Shown one piece after another: positions 24,148-32,742 of a DNA stretch of 64,000 nt. Origin of the DNA: Kitasatospora sp. SolWspMP-SS2h (lineage in GTDB: Bacteria; Actinomycetota; Actinomycetes; Streptomycetales; Streptomycetaceae); the NCBI RefSeq assembly GCF_003259315.1, contig NZ_QLLT01000019.1, positions 123,948 through 187,947 on the forward strand, written 5' to 3'. A model generated the notes under the pieces. It was not told the DNA's origin. It did no database searches and was given only the letters and a program-made list of their open reading frames with translations. The first letter of the stretch is position 1, and each line of letters starts with the position of its first letter. The position numbers were made by a program, and so were the translations under genes.

Positions 24148-27100
24148 TCAGTATGACGATCTGGCCGGTAGCTCCATCTCGAACCAGACCACCTTGCCGT
24201 CCCGGGTGGCCCGGCTGCCCCAGCGGTGCGCCAACTCGTTGATCAGCAGCATGCCCCGCCCGCCCTCGTCGTGCTCGCCCACCGGCCGCAGCCGCGGCTC
24301 CCGGCTGTCCGCGTCCGCAACCTCCACCGTCAGCAGCGCGCCCCGGAACACCCGCAGCTGCAGCGGCGAACCCGCGTGCAGCAGCGCGTTGGCCAGCAGC
24401 TCCCCGGTCAGCAGCACCACCGGCTCCACCAGCGAGGCCAGCCCCCAGTCGGTCAGCGTCCGCCGGGTGAACTCCCGGGCGTGCCGCAGCAGCGCCGGAT
24501 CGCCGGACAGCGGCAGGGTCGCCAGCCGGTCCGCGCCGACCGGCCCGGCGTGCGCCATGATCACCGCCACGTCGTCCTGCCCCATCGTCGCCCCGAGCGC
24601 CCCCAGCACCGCGTCGCAGCCGCGCTCCAGGGTCGGCTGCCGGTGCGTCACCGTCTCGCGCAGCAGCTCCAGGCCCTCGTCCAGGTCCTGCCCGCGCCGC
24701 TCCACCAGCCCGTCCGTGTACAGCACCAGCAGCCCGTCCTCGCGCAGCGGGAAGCGCACCGACTCGAACGGCACCCCGCCCACGCCCAGCGGCGCGCCCG
24801 GCGGCGGCGTCACCAGCCGGGCCTCGCCGTCGTGCTCCGAGACCACCGGCGGCAGGTGACCCGCCGAGGCCAGGACGCACTCCTCGTCCACCGGGTCGAA
24901 CACCGCGCACACGCAGGTGGCGAACTGGCCCTCGCCGAGCTGCGCGGTCGCCTCGTCCAGCCGCCGCAGCACCCGCGCCGGATCGAGGTCCAGCGTCACC
25001 AGCGTCCGCGCCACCGTCCGCAGCTGCCCCATCGTGGCGGCCGCCCGGATGCCGTGCCCCATCACGTCGCCGACGATCAGCGCCACCCGGCCGCCGGTCA
25101 GCGGCACCACGTCGAACCAGTCGCCGCCGATCTCATCGCCCACCGTCGAGGGCAGGTAGCGGTGCGCTATCTCCAACCCCGGCGTGCGGTGCACGTCCTG
25201 CGGCAGCAGGCTGCGCTGCAGGGTCAGCGCGGTGTCCCGCTCGCGCCGGTACAGCCGGGCGTTGTCGATGCACACCGCCGCCCGCGCCGCCAGTTCCTCG
25301 CCCAGCGCCCGGTCCGCCGGGGTGAACCGCTCCGGATTGGCCAGCCGGACGAACTCCACCCCGCCCAGCACCTGGCCGCGGGCCAGCAGCGGCACCATCA
25401 GGTACGAGTGGATCCCGGCGTCCAGGCCCGGCTGGACCCGGTCCGGGTGGGTGACGATCCGGCGCAGCTCCGGCTCGTCCACGTGCGGCACCAGGACCGA
25501 CCGGCCGGTGCGCATCGCCTGCGCGTACAGCTTGGCCGAGTGCGTGGTCTCCCCGATCTGGTCGGCCGCCCCCGTCAGCGGCGATCCGTCCTCCCGCTCG
25601 CCCACCGCGACCGCCCGCAGCGGCACCGCACCGGACTCCGGCACCGGCTCCGGGTCCTCGCCGGTCAGCACCGCCTCGCGGATGTCCACCGTCACGAAGT
25701 CCGCGAACCGCGGGATCACCACGTCCACCAGCTCCTGCGCGGTGATCGTCAGGTCCAGCGTGGTGCCGATCCGGGTGGACGCCTCGTTCAGCAGCGCCAG
25801 CCGCTGCTGGGCGCTCTCCGCGACCTCCAGCGCCCGCTGCCGCTGCTCGGCCGCGTCCCGCTCCCGGGTGTACAGCAGCGCGTTGTCGATCGACACCGCC
25901 GCCCGGGCCGCCAGCTCGCTGGCCAGCGCCAGGTCCGCCTGCCCGTACGGGGCCGCGGTCCGGGACCGGAAGAACGTCGCGGTGCCGATCGCCGCCCCCC
26001 GGGCGATCAGCGGCACCACCATCAGCGAGCGCACCCCCTGCGCCCGGATCTCCCCGCCGCGCAAAGGGTCGTCCGTGAACCAACTCATCGCGGCCCCGTC
26101 CGTCCGCGGCACCAGCACCGGCCGGCCGTGCGACAGCGCCCACGCGTACGGCGTGCTCGGGTGCAGCCGCTGCACGGTGCCGACCGGGGCGACCGGCGAC
26201 ATCCCGCTGCCCGCGACGGTGTGGAACGCCAGCCGGCGCAGCACCGCGGACCGGTCCACCCGGTCCGGCAGCGCGGCCGGCTCGCCGTGCACCAGACCGT
26301 CCAGCACCTCCACCACCACGGTGTCCGCCAGGCTCGGCGCGGCCGTCTCGGCCAGCTCCCGGGCCGTGGTCGCCAGGTCCAGCGTGGTGCCGATCCGGGT
26401 GGACGCCTCGTTCAGCAGCGCCAGCCGCTGCTGGGCGGCCTCGGCGGCGCTCTCCGCCTCGAAGCGGTCGGTGATGTCCACGACCGTGGTGCTCACCCCC
26501 AGCACCGTGCCGTCCGGCTGCTCCAGCCGGAAGCTCGACACCGACCAGGCGTGCTCGCGGCCCGGATCGGCCGCCGTCCAGCCGTGCGTGCGGGCGTCCA
26601 CCACCGGCCGGCCGTCGGCCAGCACCCGGCGCATCGTGGCCTCCGCCGCCCGGCCGTCGATCCCCGGCAACAGCTCGCTCAGCCGCCGTCCCAGGTGCCG
26701 GTCCACCGGCAGCCCGTTGATCCGGGCCAGCGCCTCGTTCAGGCGGACGAAGCGCAGCTCGGTGTCGTACACCGCCATGCCGACCGGGGACTGGGTGAAG
26801 AACCCGTCCAGCACCGCCAGGTCCGCCGCCAGCCGGCGCACCTCGCTGACGTCCGAGGCCACCGCCAGCACCATCGGCGAGCCCTCCCGGTCGAGCACCG
26901 GGTAGGTCCGGAAGTCCAGCCCCACCAGGTGCCCGTCCCGGTGCCGCACCGGGAACACCCCCGACCAGGGGCGGCCCTCCAGGATCCGGGCGAACAGCCC
27001 CAGCACCTCCGTGCGCCGCTCCGGGGCCACCAGGATGTCCGCCGCGAACCGCCCCACCGCCCGGTCCGCCGGGTACCCGAGCAGCGCCTCCGCGTCCGGG

Positions 27101-27264
27101 CTCCAGTGCAGGATCCGGCCGTTCGCCGCGATCAGCGCCGTGGCCACCGGGATCGCCAGCAGGCCGTCCGGTACCGGCGCACCGCCCGCCGCGAGCGGGG
27201 AGGCGGGGCGGGTCCGGGAAATCGTGCCCTGCTGCCCGGTGTCCATGTGGTTCTCGGCGTCCAT
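24148..27264 (-). CDS. PAS-PAS-GAF-GAF-SpoIIE phosphatase-HATPase regulator
   Basis: 1038 residues from the ATG at 27264 (GGTAGGTGG upstream; a second ATG at 27246). Domains in order: PAS about 40-160, PAS 175-290, GAF 320-490, GAF 530-700, PP2C-type SpoIIE phosphatase 730-910 (GDEIGGDWFDV, GDVMGHG, GQDDVAV) and an anti-sigma-type ATPase 930-1035 (ELLANALLHAG). Each GAF is introduced by the same linker QQRLALLNEASTRIGTTLDL, so that block was duplicated. Such proteins dephosphorylate anti-anti-sigma factors in response to light, redox or small ligands. The cognate sigma regulators are not in this window. Confidence 0.93.
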   Translation of the reverse strand: MDAENHMDTGQQGTISRTRPASPLAAGGAPVPDGLLAIPVATALIAANGRILHWSPDAEALLGYPADRAVGRFAADILVAPERRTEVLGLFARILEGRPWSGVFPVRHRDGHLVGLDFRTYPVLDREGSPMVLAVASDVSEVRRLAADLAVLDGFFTQSPVGMAVYDTELRFVRLNEALARINGLPVDRHLGRRLSELLPGIDGRAAEATMRRVLADGRPVVDARTHGWTAADPGREHAWSVSSFRLEQPDGTVLGVSTTVVDITDRFEAESAAEAAQQRLALLNEASTRIGTTLDLATTARELAETAAPSLADTVVVEVLDGLVHGEPAALPDRVDRSAVLRRLAFHTVAGSGMSPVAPVGTVQRLHPSTPYAWALSHGRPVLVPRTDGAAMSWFTDDPLRGGEIRAQGVRSLMVVPLIARGAAIGTATFFRSRTAAPYGQADLALASELAARAAVSIDNALLYTRERDAAEQRQRALEVAESAQQRLALLNEASTRIGTTLDLTITAQELVDVVIPRFADFVTVDIREAVLTGEDPEPVPESGAVPLRAVAVGEREDGSPLTGAADQIGETTHSAKLYAQAMRTGRSVLVPHVDEPELRRIVTHPDRVQPGLDAGIHSYLMVPLLARGQVLGGVEFVRLANPERFTPADRALGEELAARAAVCIDNARLYRRERDTALTLQRSLLPQDVHRTPGLEIAHRYLPSTVGDEIGGDWFDVVPLTGGRVALIVGDVMGHGIRAAATMGQLRTVARTLVTLDLDPARVLRRLDEATAQLGEGQFATCVCAVFDPVDEECVLASAGHLPPVVSEHDGEARLVTPPPGAPLGVGGVPFESVRFPLREDGLLVLYTDGLVERRGQDLDEGLELLRETVTHRQPTLERGCDAVLGALGATMGQDDVAVIMAHAGPVGADRLATLPLSGDPALLRHAREFTRRTLTDWGLASLVEPVVLLTGELLANALLHAGSPLQLRVFRGALLTVEVADADSREPRLRPVGEHDEGGRGMLLINELAHRWGSRATRDGKVVWFEMELPARSSY

Positions 27265-27400
27265 CCGGCCACCTACCCTTCGGGGGCGGGGGTACCGCCC
27301 TGCCATCGTCGCACGGCGGGCCGCCCGCGCCCAGACGGGTGACCTGCCGCTAGGGTGGGCCGGATGGAGACCCGCCGGACGGACCCCGGGGCGGCGCACG

Positions 27401-28348
27401 GTGGTGCGTAGGAAGCCCGCCCCCCTCAGCCCGCTGCCGCAGCGTGACGGCATCGACCCGGTCCACGTCAGACTGCCGGCCGAGGGCACCTGGCCGACCG
27501 TCCAGGCCTACCTGGAGGAGCGCTACGGCGCCGCCGCCGGGGACGGGCGGATCGCCGCCATGCTCGCGGCCAGCGAGTTCGCCGGCCAGGACGGGCCGGT
27601 CACCGCCGACACGCCCTACCGGCCCGGCGGCCACGTCTGGTTCCACCGCGAACCCGGACCGCCCGAACCCGTGGTGCCCTTCCCGGTCGAGGTCCTGTAC
27701 CGCGACGAACGGATCGTGGTCGCCGACAAGCCGCACTTCCTCGCCACCACCCCGCGCGGCAGCCACGCCACCGAGACCGCCCTCGCCCGGCTGCGCCGCG
27801 ACCTCGACCTGCCCCGGCTCAGCCCCGCCCACCGCCTGGACCGGCTCACCGCCGGCGTGGTGCTGTTCGTCGCCGACCCCGCGCTGCGCGGCGCCTACCA
27901 GGGCCTGTTCGAACGGCGCGAGGCGGTCAAGGAGTACGAGGCCGTCGCCCGCCACGAGGAGGGCGCGGCGGCCCTGCCGCCGACCGTGGTGCGCAACCGG
28001 CTCCGCAAGGACCGCGGGCGGCTCGACGCCTACGAGGAGCCCGGCGAGCCCAACGCGGAGAGCCGGATCGAGCTGGCCGAGGCGCGCGGCGGCCTGGGCC
28101 GCTACCGGCTCGCCCCGCGCACCGGGCGCACCCACCAGCTGCGGGTGCACATGAACGGGCTCGGGCTGCCGATCCTGGGCGACCCGCTCTACCCGGAGGT
28201 GCTGGACGGGGGCGCGCCGGAGGACTACCGGCGCCCGCTCCAGCTGCTCGCGCGCTCGCTGGAGTTCACCGACCCGGTCGGCGGGGAGCGGCGGCGCTTC
28301 GTCAGCGGGCGGGTGCTGGCGGCCTGGCAGGACCCGGCGGGCTGGTAG
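27401..28348 (+). CDS. Pseudouridine synthase, RluA-like
   Basis: 315 residues from the GTG at 27401 (GTG 27404 also possible). Core motifs: catalytic Asp in HRLDRLTAG, VLYRDERIVVADKP, ARHEEG, GRTHQLRVHM, LGDPLYPE and LQLLARSLEF. It isomerises U to pseudouridine in rRNA or tRNA; the exact site cannot be told. The N-terminal part is longer and lacks a clear S4 domain. A TAGGGT hexamer at 27351 is 7 nt before an ATG at 27364 that opens a 15-codon frame ending at 27411, overlapping this start. This may be a leaderless leader peptide that couples translation. Confidence 0.9.
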   Translation: MVRRKPAPLSPLPQRDGIDPVHVRLPAEGTWPTVQAYLEERYGAAAGDGRIAAMLAASEFAGQDGPVTADTPYRPGGHVWFHREPGPPEPVVPFPVEVLYRDERIVVADKPHFLATTPRGSHATETALARLRRDLDLPRLSPAHRLDRLTAGVVLFVADPALRGAYQGLFERREAVKEYEAVARHEEGAAALPPTVVRNRLRKDRGRLDAYEEPGEPNAESRIELAEARGGLGRYRLAPRTGRTHQLRVHMNGLGLPILGDPLYPEVLDGGAPEDYRRPLQLLARSLEFTDPVGGERRRFVSGRVLAAWQDPAGW

Positions 28349-28385
28349 GTCCCGGCCCGGGTCGGGGCGGCGCGCGGTTCTCCGG

Positions 28386-28441
28386 GTCGTCAGGTCGTCA
28401 GGTGATGGGGTCGTCAGGTCGCGGCGTCGTCAGGTCGGCGG
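28386..28441 (+). repeat. Octanucleotide tandem repeat (GTCGTCAG)
   Basis: Seven consecutive 8-bp units starting at 28386. Four are exact GTCGTCAG (28386, 28394, 28410, 28426), the others drifted (GTGATGGG, GTCGCGGC, GTCGGCGG). It lies just upstream of the diiron-oxygenase promoter, in otherwise non-coding DNA. Confidence 0.85.
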
Positions 28442-28469
28442 CTCTCCCGGGCTCTTCGCGCGCAGTGTA

Positions 28470-28498
28470 TTGACGGGAAGTCTAATAACTTCTACCTT
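28470..28498 (+). promoter_or_regulatory. Promoter of the diiron oxygenase gene with operator in the spacer
   Basis: TTGACG (28470-28475), a 17-bp spacer, then TACCTT (28493-28498) make a good housekeeping-type promoter. The spacer holds the inverted repeat GAAGT-CTAATA-ACTTC at 28477-28492. A repressor bound there would block polymerase. The ATG is 53 bp downstream of the -10 box, with AAGGAG in between. Confidence 0.72.
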
Positions 28499-28550
28499 CG
28501 CGGCAGTGCCACCACTCCACCCTCCACGCCCTCACCGAGAAGGAGCCGGC

Positions 28551-29465
28551 ATGCCGCCCCAGCCCGCCTCCACCCAGTCCACCCGCACCGCACCCGACCG
28601 GGAGCGCACCGCCGAACGCCTGCTCGCCTCCTCCGCGAAGCTCTCGTTCAACCCGCTCAAGGACGTCGACTGGGACGCCGACCCCGTCCCCGGTGCCTAC
28701 TACTGCCCGCCCCGCCACCTCTCCCTCTACGGCACCGACCTCTGGGAGCGGATGACCGACGAGGAGCGGATCGAGCTCTCCAAGCACGAGGTCGCCTCCA
28801 TCGCCAGCGTCGGCATCTGGTTCGAGGAGATCCTCATGCAGATGCTGCTGCGCCACGCCTTCGACCGGGACCCCACCAGCAACCACGTCCAGTACGCGCT
28901 CACCGAGATCGCCGACGAGTGCCGGCACTCGATCATGTTCGCCCGCATGATCGCCAAGATGGGCGTCCCCGCGTACGGCGCCGGATTCGTCGCGCACAAT
29001 CTGGGCCGGCTGTTCAAGGCGATCTCCACCCACAGCCAGACCTTCGGCGGCACCATGTACGTCGAGGAGATCCTGGACGCCTTCCAGCGCGAGGTGATGA
29101 ACGACGACACCCTCCAGCCGCTCACCCGCCAGGTGTCCCGGATCCACGTCATCGAGGAGGCCCGGCACATCAGCTACGCCCGCGAGGAGCTGGTCCGCAA
29201 GCGCCTCGGCCCGGTCCGCCGCCGGTACGAGCAGCTGTTCATCGGACTGATCGTCTACTACGCCACCACCGCGCTGATCCACCCCCGGCTGTACGCCGCG
29301 GTCGGCGTCGACCCGAAGACCGGCCGGGCCGTCGCCCGCGCCAATCCGCACTGGCGGGCCACCAAGGTCGAGATGGCGCAGAAGGTGGTCTCCGTGCTGG
29401 ACCGGGCCGGGCTGGTCGGCCGGACCAACCGCTGGCTGCTGCGCGCCGCCGGCGTGCTGGCCTGA
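28551..29465 (+). CDS. AurF-type diiron oxygenase
   Basis: 304 residues from the ATG at 28551, with AAGGAG 5 nt upstream. The ferritin-like four-helix ligand pattern is visible: E in LSKHEVASIASVGIWFEE, E-x-x-H as EIADECRH, E in MYVEEILDAFQRE, and E-x-x-H as VIEEARHI. This matches the AurF/p-aminobenzoate N-oxygenase family, diiron enzymes that oxidise aromatic amines or act in biosynthesis. No biosynthetic genes lie next to it, so the substrate is open. Control by a palindrome-binding repressor is suggested by its promoter; no regulator gene is adjacent. Confidence 0.88.
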   Translation: MPPQPASTQSTRTAPDRERTAERLLASSAKLSFNPLKDVDWDADPVPGAYYCPPRHLSLYGTDLWERMTDEERIELSKHEVASIASVGIWFEEILMQMLLRHAFDRDPTSNHVQYALTEIADECRHSIMFARMIAKMGVPAYGAGFVAHNLGRLFKAISTHSQTFGGTMYVEEILDAFQREVMNDDTLQPLTRQVSRIHVIEEARHISYAREELVRKRLGPVRRRYEQLFIGLIVYYATTALIHPRLYAAVGVDPKTGRAVARANPHWRATKVEMAQKVVSVLDRAGLVGRTNRWLLRAAGVLA

Positions 29466-29649
29466 GCCGACGGCCGGACCGGCCGCCCGCCGATCCGCTC
29501 GTCCGCCCATCCGTTCGTCCGGTCATCCGGCGCGACTGGAGCGGTGGGCGGCTGACGGAAGCGGTGACCGTGCGGTGCCGTTGCGGTCTTCCGGTGTTCG
29601 AGCGGCGCGGATACAGTGCGTCGTCACCGAACTGCCGGGGGGTCCGTTC

Positions 29650-30858
29650 ATGCGTCGCACCACGGGTGGCACAGCTGCCACCACCACCGCCACCGCCGTC
29701 CTGCTGCTGGGCGCCCTCGCCGGATGCGGCGGGCCGTCGCCCACCGGGGACCGGGCCGCCCCCACCGCCGGGGGCGGTTCGGCTTCCGCCGCGGCCACCG
29801 GATCGGCCGCGCCGACCGGTTCGGCGCCCGCCGGGTCGGGGAGCGGGGCCCCGCAGGACCCCGCCGCGACGGCCTCCGGCGCGAGCCCGGGCCCCGGCCA
29901 GGGGGCCGGGACGGGGAGCGGCATCACGGTGGCGTTCGCCGGGGACGTCCACTTCGAGGGGCGGACCGCCGCCCGGCTCGGCGCCGCCAAGGCCGACACC
30001 GCGCTCGGCCCGATCTCCGGCACGCTCTCCGCCGCCGACCTGGCGGTGCTCAACCTGGAGACCGCGATCACCGGCCGCGGCAAGGCCGAACCCAAGACCT
30101 ACACCTTCCGCACCACGCCCAAGGCGCTCGGCGCGCTCAAGGACGCGGGCGTCGACGTGGTCTCCCAGGCCAACAACCACGCCGTCGACTTCGGCCCCGA
30201 CGGCCTCGCCGACACCCTCGCCGCCAAGGCCGCCTCCCCGGTGCCCGTGATCGGCATCGGCAAGGACGCCGAGGAGGCGTACGCCCCGTACCTGACCACC
30301 GTGCGCGGCGTGCGGATCGCCGTCCTGGCGGCCAGCCAGGTCGACGAGATCACCAACCAGAAGTGGCGGGCCGGCGCGCACAAGCCCGGCATCGCGTCCG
30401 CCCTCGACGAGACCGCGCTGCTGCGGGCCGTGGCCGGGGCGAAGGCGCAGGCGCCCGTGGTCCTGGTCTACCTGCACTGGGGCGACGAGGGCGCGGCCTG
30501 CCCGACCCGCGCGCAGACCTCGCTGGCCAAGAAGCTCGCCGACGCCGGCGCGACCGCCGTGGTCGGCACCCACGCCCACACCATGCTCGGCGCGGGCATG
30601 CTCGGGAACACCTACGTGGCGTACGGCTTCGGCAACTTCCTCTGGTACGGCACCTCGAACTACACCGCCTCCGACGAGACCGGCGTCACCACGATCACCG
30701 TCACCGCCGACGGCCGCGTCACCGGCGAGACGTTCACCCCCGCCCACATCGACGGCCGCGGCGTGCCCGTCCCGCAGAACGGCAGTGTCGCGAAGGCCGC
30801 CCAGCAGCGCCGCGACGGCCTGCGCGGCTGCACCGGACTGGCCGCCGTCCCGAAGTGA
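29650..30858 (+). CDS. CapA-family lipoprotein (poly-gamma-glutamate synthesis-like)
   Basis: 402 residues from the ATG at 29650 (run of G about 8 nt upstream). The lipobox LAGC near residues 24-27 marks a lipoprotein, followed by a Ser/Gly/Ala/Pro linker. The CapA metallophosphatase-like domain begins about residue 95: FAGDVHFEG, LNLETAIT, SQANNHAVDFG, YLHWGDE and VVGTHAHT. CapA proteins are anchored outside and assist poly-gamma-glutamate capsule formation, but many streptomycete copies stand alone, as here, and their substrate is unknown. Confidence 0.9.
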   Translation: MRRTTGGTAATTTATAVLLLGALAGCGGPSPTGDRAAPTAGGGSASAAATGSAAPTGSAPAGSGSGAPQDPAATASGASPGPGQGAGTGSGITVAFAGDVHFEGRTAARLGAAKADTALGPISGTLSAADLAVLNLETAITGRGKAEPKTYTFRTTPKALGALKDAGVDVVSQANNHAVDFGPDGLADTLAAKAASPVPVIGIGKDAEEAYAPYLTTVRGVRIAVLAASQVDEITNQKWRAGAHKPGIASALDETALLRAVAGAKAQAPVVLVYLHWGDEGAACPTRAQTSLAKKLADAGATAVVGTHAHTMLGAGMLGNTYVAYGFGNFLWYGTSNYTASDETGVTTITVTADGRVTGETFTPAHIDGRGVPVPQNGSVAKAAQQRRDGLRGCTGLAAVPK

Positions 30859-30880
30859 CGGCGGCTGGTCCGGGCGTCCG

Positions 30881-32086
30881 TCAGCCCAGGTCCAGCACTT
30901 GGCCGGGGCGGATCAGGTCCGGGTTCTCGCCGATCAGCTGCTGGTTCGACCTGTAGAGCTCGGACCAGCCACCGCCCACGGCGTTGCTGCGGGCGATCGA
31001 GGCCAGCGTGTCGCCGGGGCCGACGGTGTACGGCTGCGCGGATGGGGACGCTGCCGGAGCCGGGGCCGTCGAGGTGGTCGGGGCTGCCGGGGCGGTGGAC
31101 GCGCCCGTGGGCGCGGTCGTGCCGCTGCCCGCGCTCGGGGCGGTGGTGGTGCCGCCGCTGGGCGACGCCTCCGGGGTGTCGCCGGTGCCGGTGGACGGGC
31201 CGGGCGATGGGGTGACCGGGAGGGTGGGCAGCAGGCCGCCCCCGTTCCCGTCGTTGGTGCCGGTGCCGCCGTCGGTGGGCGTGCTCGGGCTGGGCGAGGC
31301 GGTCGGGTCGGTGGGGTCGCCGGGAGCGGCCGGGTCGGTGGGGGAGACCGGCGGGACGGTCGGGGTGGCCGGGGCGTCCGGGGCGTTCGGGGTGGGGACG
31401 GTCGGGTCCGGGGTGGTCGTGGTCGGCGCGCTCGGGTGCGGCTGGGGGTGCGTCAGCTGCATGTAGCGCTCGTACAGGCTCTGGTGGCTGGTCCAGAACC
31501 AGGCGCCGTTCTTCTCGTACCAGTACACGTGCGAGACCGGGTCGTAGCCGGGCAGGCCGGAGAACACCGGCGCGCCCCTCCCGTCCGGGACGGTGCTGCC
31601 GTCCGGGGCGGCGTTGACCGCCGCGACGCCGCGCGCGCCGCGCAGCGAACCCGTCTCGTCCGCCGAGTCGTTGTCGTCGACCACGCCCGGCGCGCTGGCG
31701 GTGTTCAGGCCCGCGTCGTCCGCGCACGCCGACCAGGGCGAGGGGCCCTCGGTGGCCAGGATGCGTTCGGCGACGGCGATCTGCTGGCTGCGGGTGGCCC
31801 CGTTCGGCAGCGCCGAGTACTGGGTGCCGCCGTAGTCGTTCCAGCGCTGGGCGGTGATCCCCAGGCCGCCGTAGCCGCCGTTGCCCGCGTCGGAACTCCA
31901 GTTCCCTCCGCTCTCGCAGTCGGCGACCCGGTCCCAGACCGCGCTGGGGGCGGCGTGTGCGCCGGCGACGGCGAGCAGCGGCAGGGCGATGCCGACACCG
32001 GCCACGCCGGCCGCCGCGATCGCCCGCTCGGCCGCCTTCTCCGCCGGACCCTGCCGGCGGTGGCGTCCCGAACCCGTGAAGAGCAT
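30881..32086 (-). CDS. rpfA: Rpf-like transglycosylase with LysM domain
   Basis: 401 residues from the ATG at 32086, with GGAGAGGAT upstream. Signal sequence (about 1-46, cleavage near AHA-AP), then the resuscitation-promoting-factor domain: VWDRVADCESGGNWSSD (catalytic Glu in DCESGGNW), GGLGITAQRWNDYGG, QQIAVAERIL and PWSAC. A long Pro/Thr/Ser linker leads to a C-terminal LysM (YTVGPGDTLASIAR, LIRPGQVLDLG). It cleaves peptidoglycan during germination or growth. Its leader carries a c-di-AMP riboswitch, the known control of such genes in actinobacteria. The symbol is by family resemblance. Confidence 0.9.
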   Translation of the reverse strand: MLFTGSGRHRRQGPAEKAAERAIAAAGVAGVGIALPLLAVAGAHAAPSAVWDRVADCESGGNWSSDAGNGGYGGLGITAQRWNDYGGTQYSALPNGATRSQQIAVAERILATEGPSPWSACADDAGLNTASAPGVVDDNDSADETGSLRGARGVAAVNAAPDGSTVPDGRGAPVFSGLPGYDPVSHVYWYEKNGAWFWTSHQSLYERYMQLTHPQPHPSAPTTTTPDPTVPTPNAPDAPATPTVPPVSPTDPAAPGDPTDPTASPSPSTPTDGGTGTNDGNGGGLLPTLPVTPSPGPSTGTGDTPEASPSGGTTTAPSAGSGTTAPTGASTAPAAPTTSTAPAPAASPSAQPYTVGPGDTLASIARSNAVGGGWSELYRSNQQLIGENPDLIRPGQVLDLG

Positions 32087-32096
32087 GCGAGATCCT

Positions 32097-32238
32097 CTCC
32101 GCACGCCTACGGGGTGAGCTGTCGGGTTCGGGCCGGGAGGGAGGCCCGGCCGTCGCGCTCCGGTCACCCGGTGCGGACGGCTTCACCCCTAGCCGTGGGG
32201 GACGGCAACAATCGTGGTTCCCCCGCCCCTGCCCAAGG
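32097..32238 (-). ncRNA. ydaO/yuaA c-di-AMP riboswitch upstream of rpf
   Basis: On the minus strand the leader shows the hallmark blocks in order: GGGGCGGGGGAACCA, GGGGTGAAGCCG, GGCCGGGC...GCCC, then CCCGACAGCTCACCCCGTAGG shortly before the gene's Shine-Dalgarno. These are the conserved segments of the ydaO aptamer, known to sit upstream of rpf-type cell-wall hydrolase genes in streptomycetes and to shut them off when c-di-AMP is high. Ends are approximate. Confidence 0.88.
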
Positions 32239-32318
32239 GTCTTGGTGGTCGACCCGCAGCGCGGTGGACAGGGCTCGGCGTTGTCGCGTGCGGGGGCCCG
32301 GCGGTGCGAGCCGGGGCG

Positions 32319-32348
32319 AGCCTATTCACTCGAACGCGGCAATCACAA
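32319..32348 (-). promoter_or_regulatory. Promoter of the rpf leader
   Basis: TTGTGA (32348-32343), 18-bp spacer, TAGGCT (32324-32319) on the minus strand. Transcription would start about 32312, some 75 nt before the riboswitch core. Confidence 0.65.
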
Positions 32349-32742
32349 GCGCGTCGCGCCCGGATCACGCCCTCGTCACGTCGGGTCCTGCGTGGTGTGT
32401 GGACGACCTGTTGACGGGAGATCGGGCGGGAGGGCGAGGGGAGGGTCGGCGGATCGGTGGGAGAAGTCTGGCCGATCGGTGGGATTGAGGTGGGAAGGAG
32501 TGGGGAAGGCCGGTGCTCCGCCGGGGTGGTGCCGGCGGCTCTTGCCCGCCAACTGCCTTTTCGGATAGTCGAGTTGAGTGTAATTGGGGCATTCGGCGCG
32601 TTGCGGATAAATGATGCGACAGGGGGTCGGCGGGCTTCCTACGATCGCCCTGCTCGCTGTTCCGGTGGGCGCGTGGTCGGGTCCGTCGAGTGCGACAGGT
32701 CCGACAGGTCCGTCGAGTCCGTCGAGTCCGTGGGGAGGTTCC
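32349..32742. other. Intergenic region between rpf and the MFS gene
   Basis: No gene supported. It contains a direct repeat GATCGGTGGGA at 32452 and 32474 and, just before the MFS start, several tandem GTCCGTCGAGT-like units (32685-32732). No clear promoter for the MFS gene could be fixed. Confidence 0.5.

Noticed and set aside
24226..27342. Long plus-strand frame opposite the SpoIIE regulator
   Set aside because: Antisense shadow, rich in Arg/Gln/His/Pro; the minus strand carries six recognisable domains.
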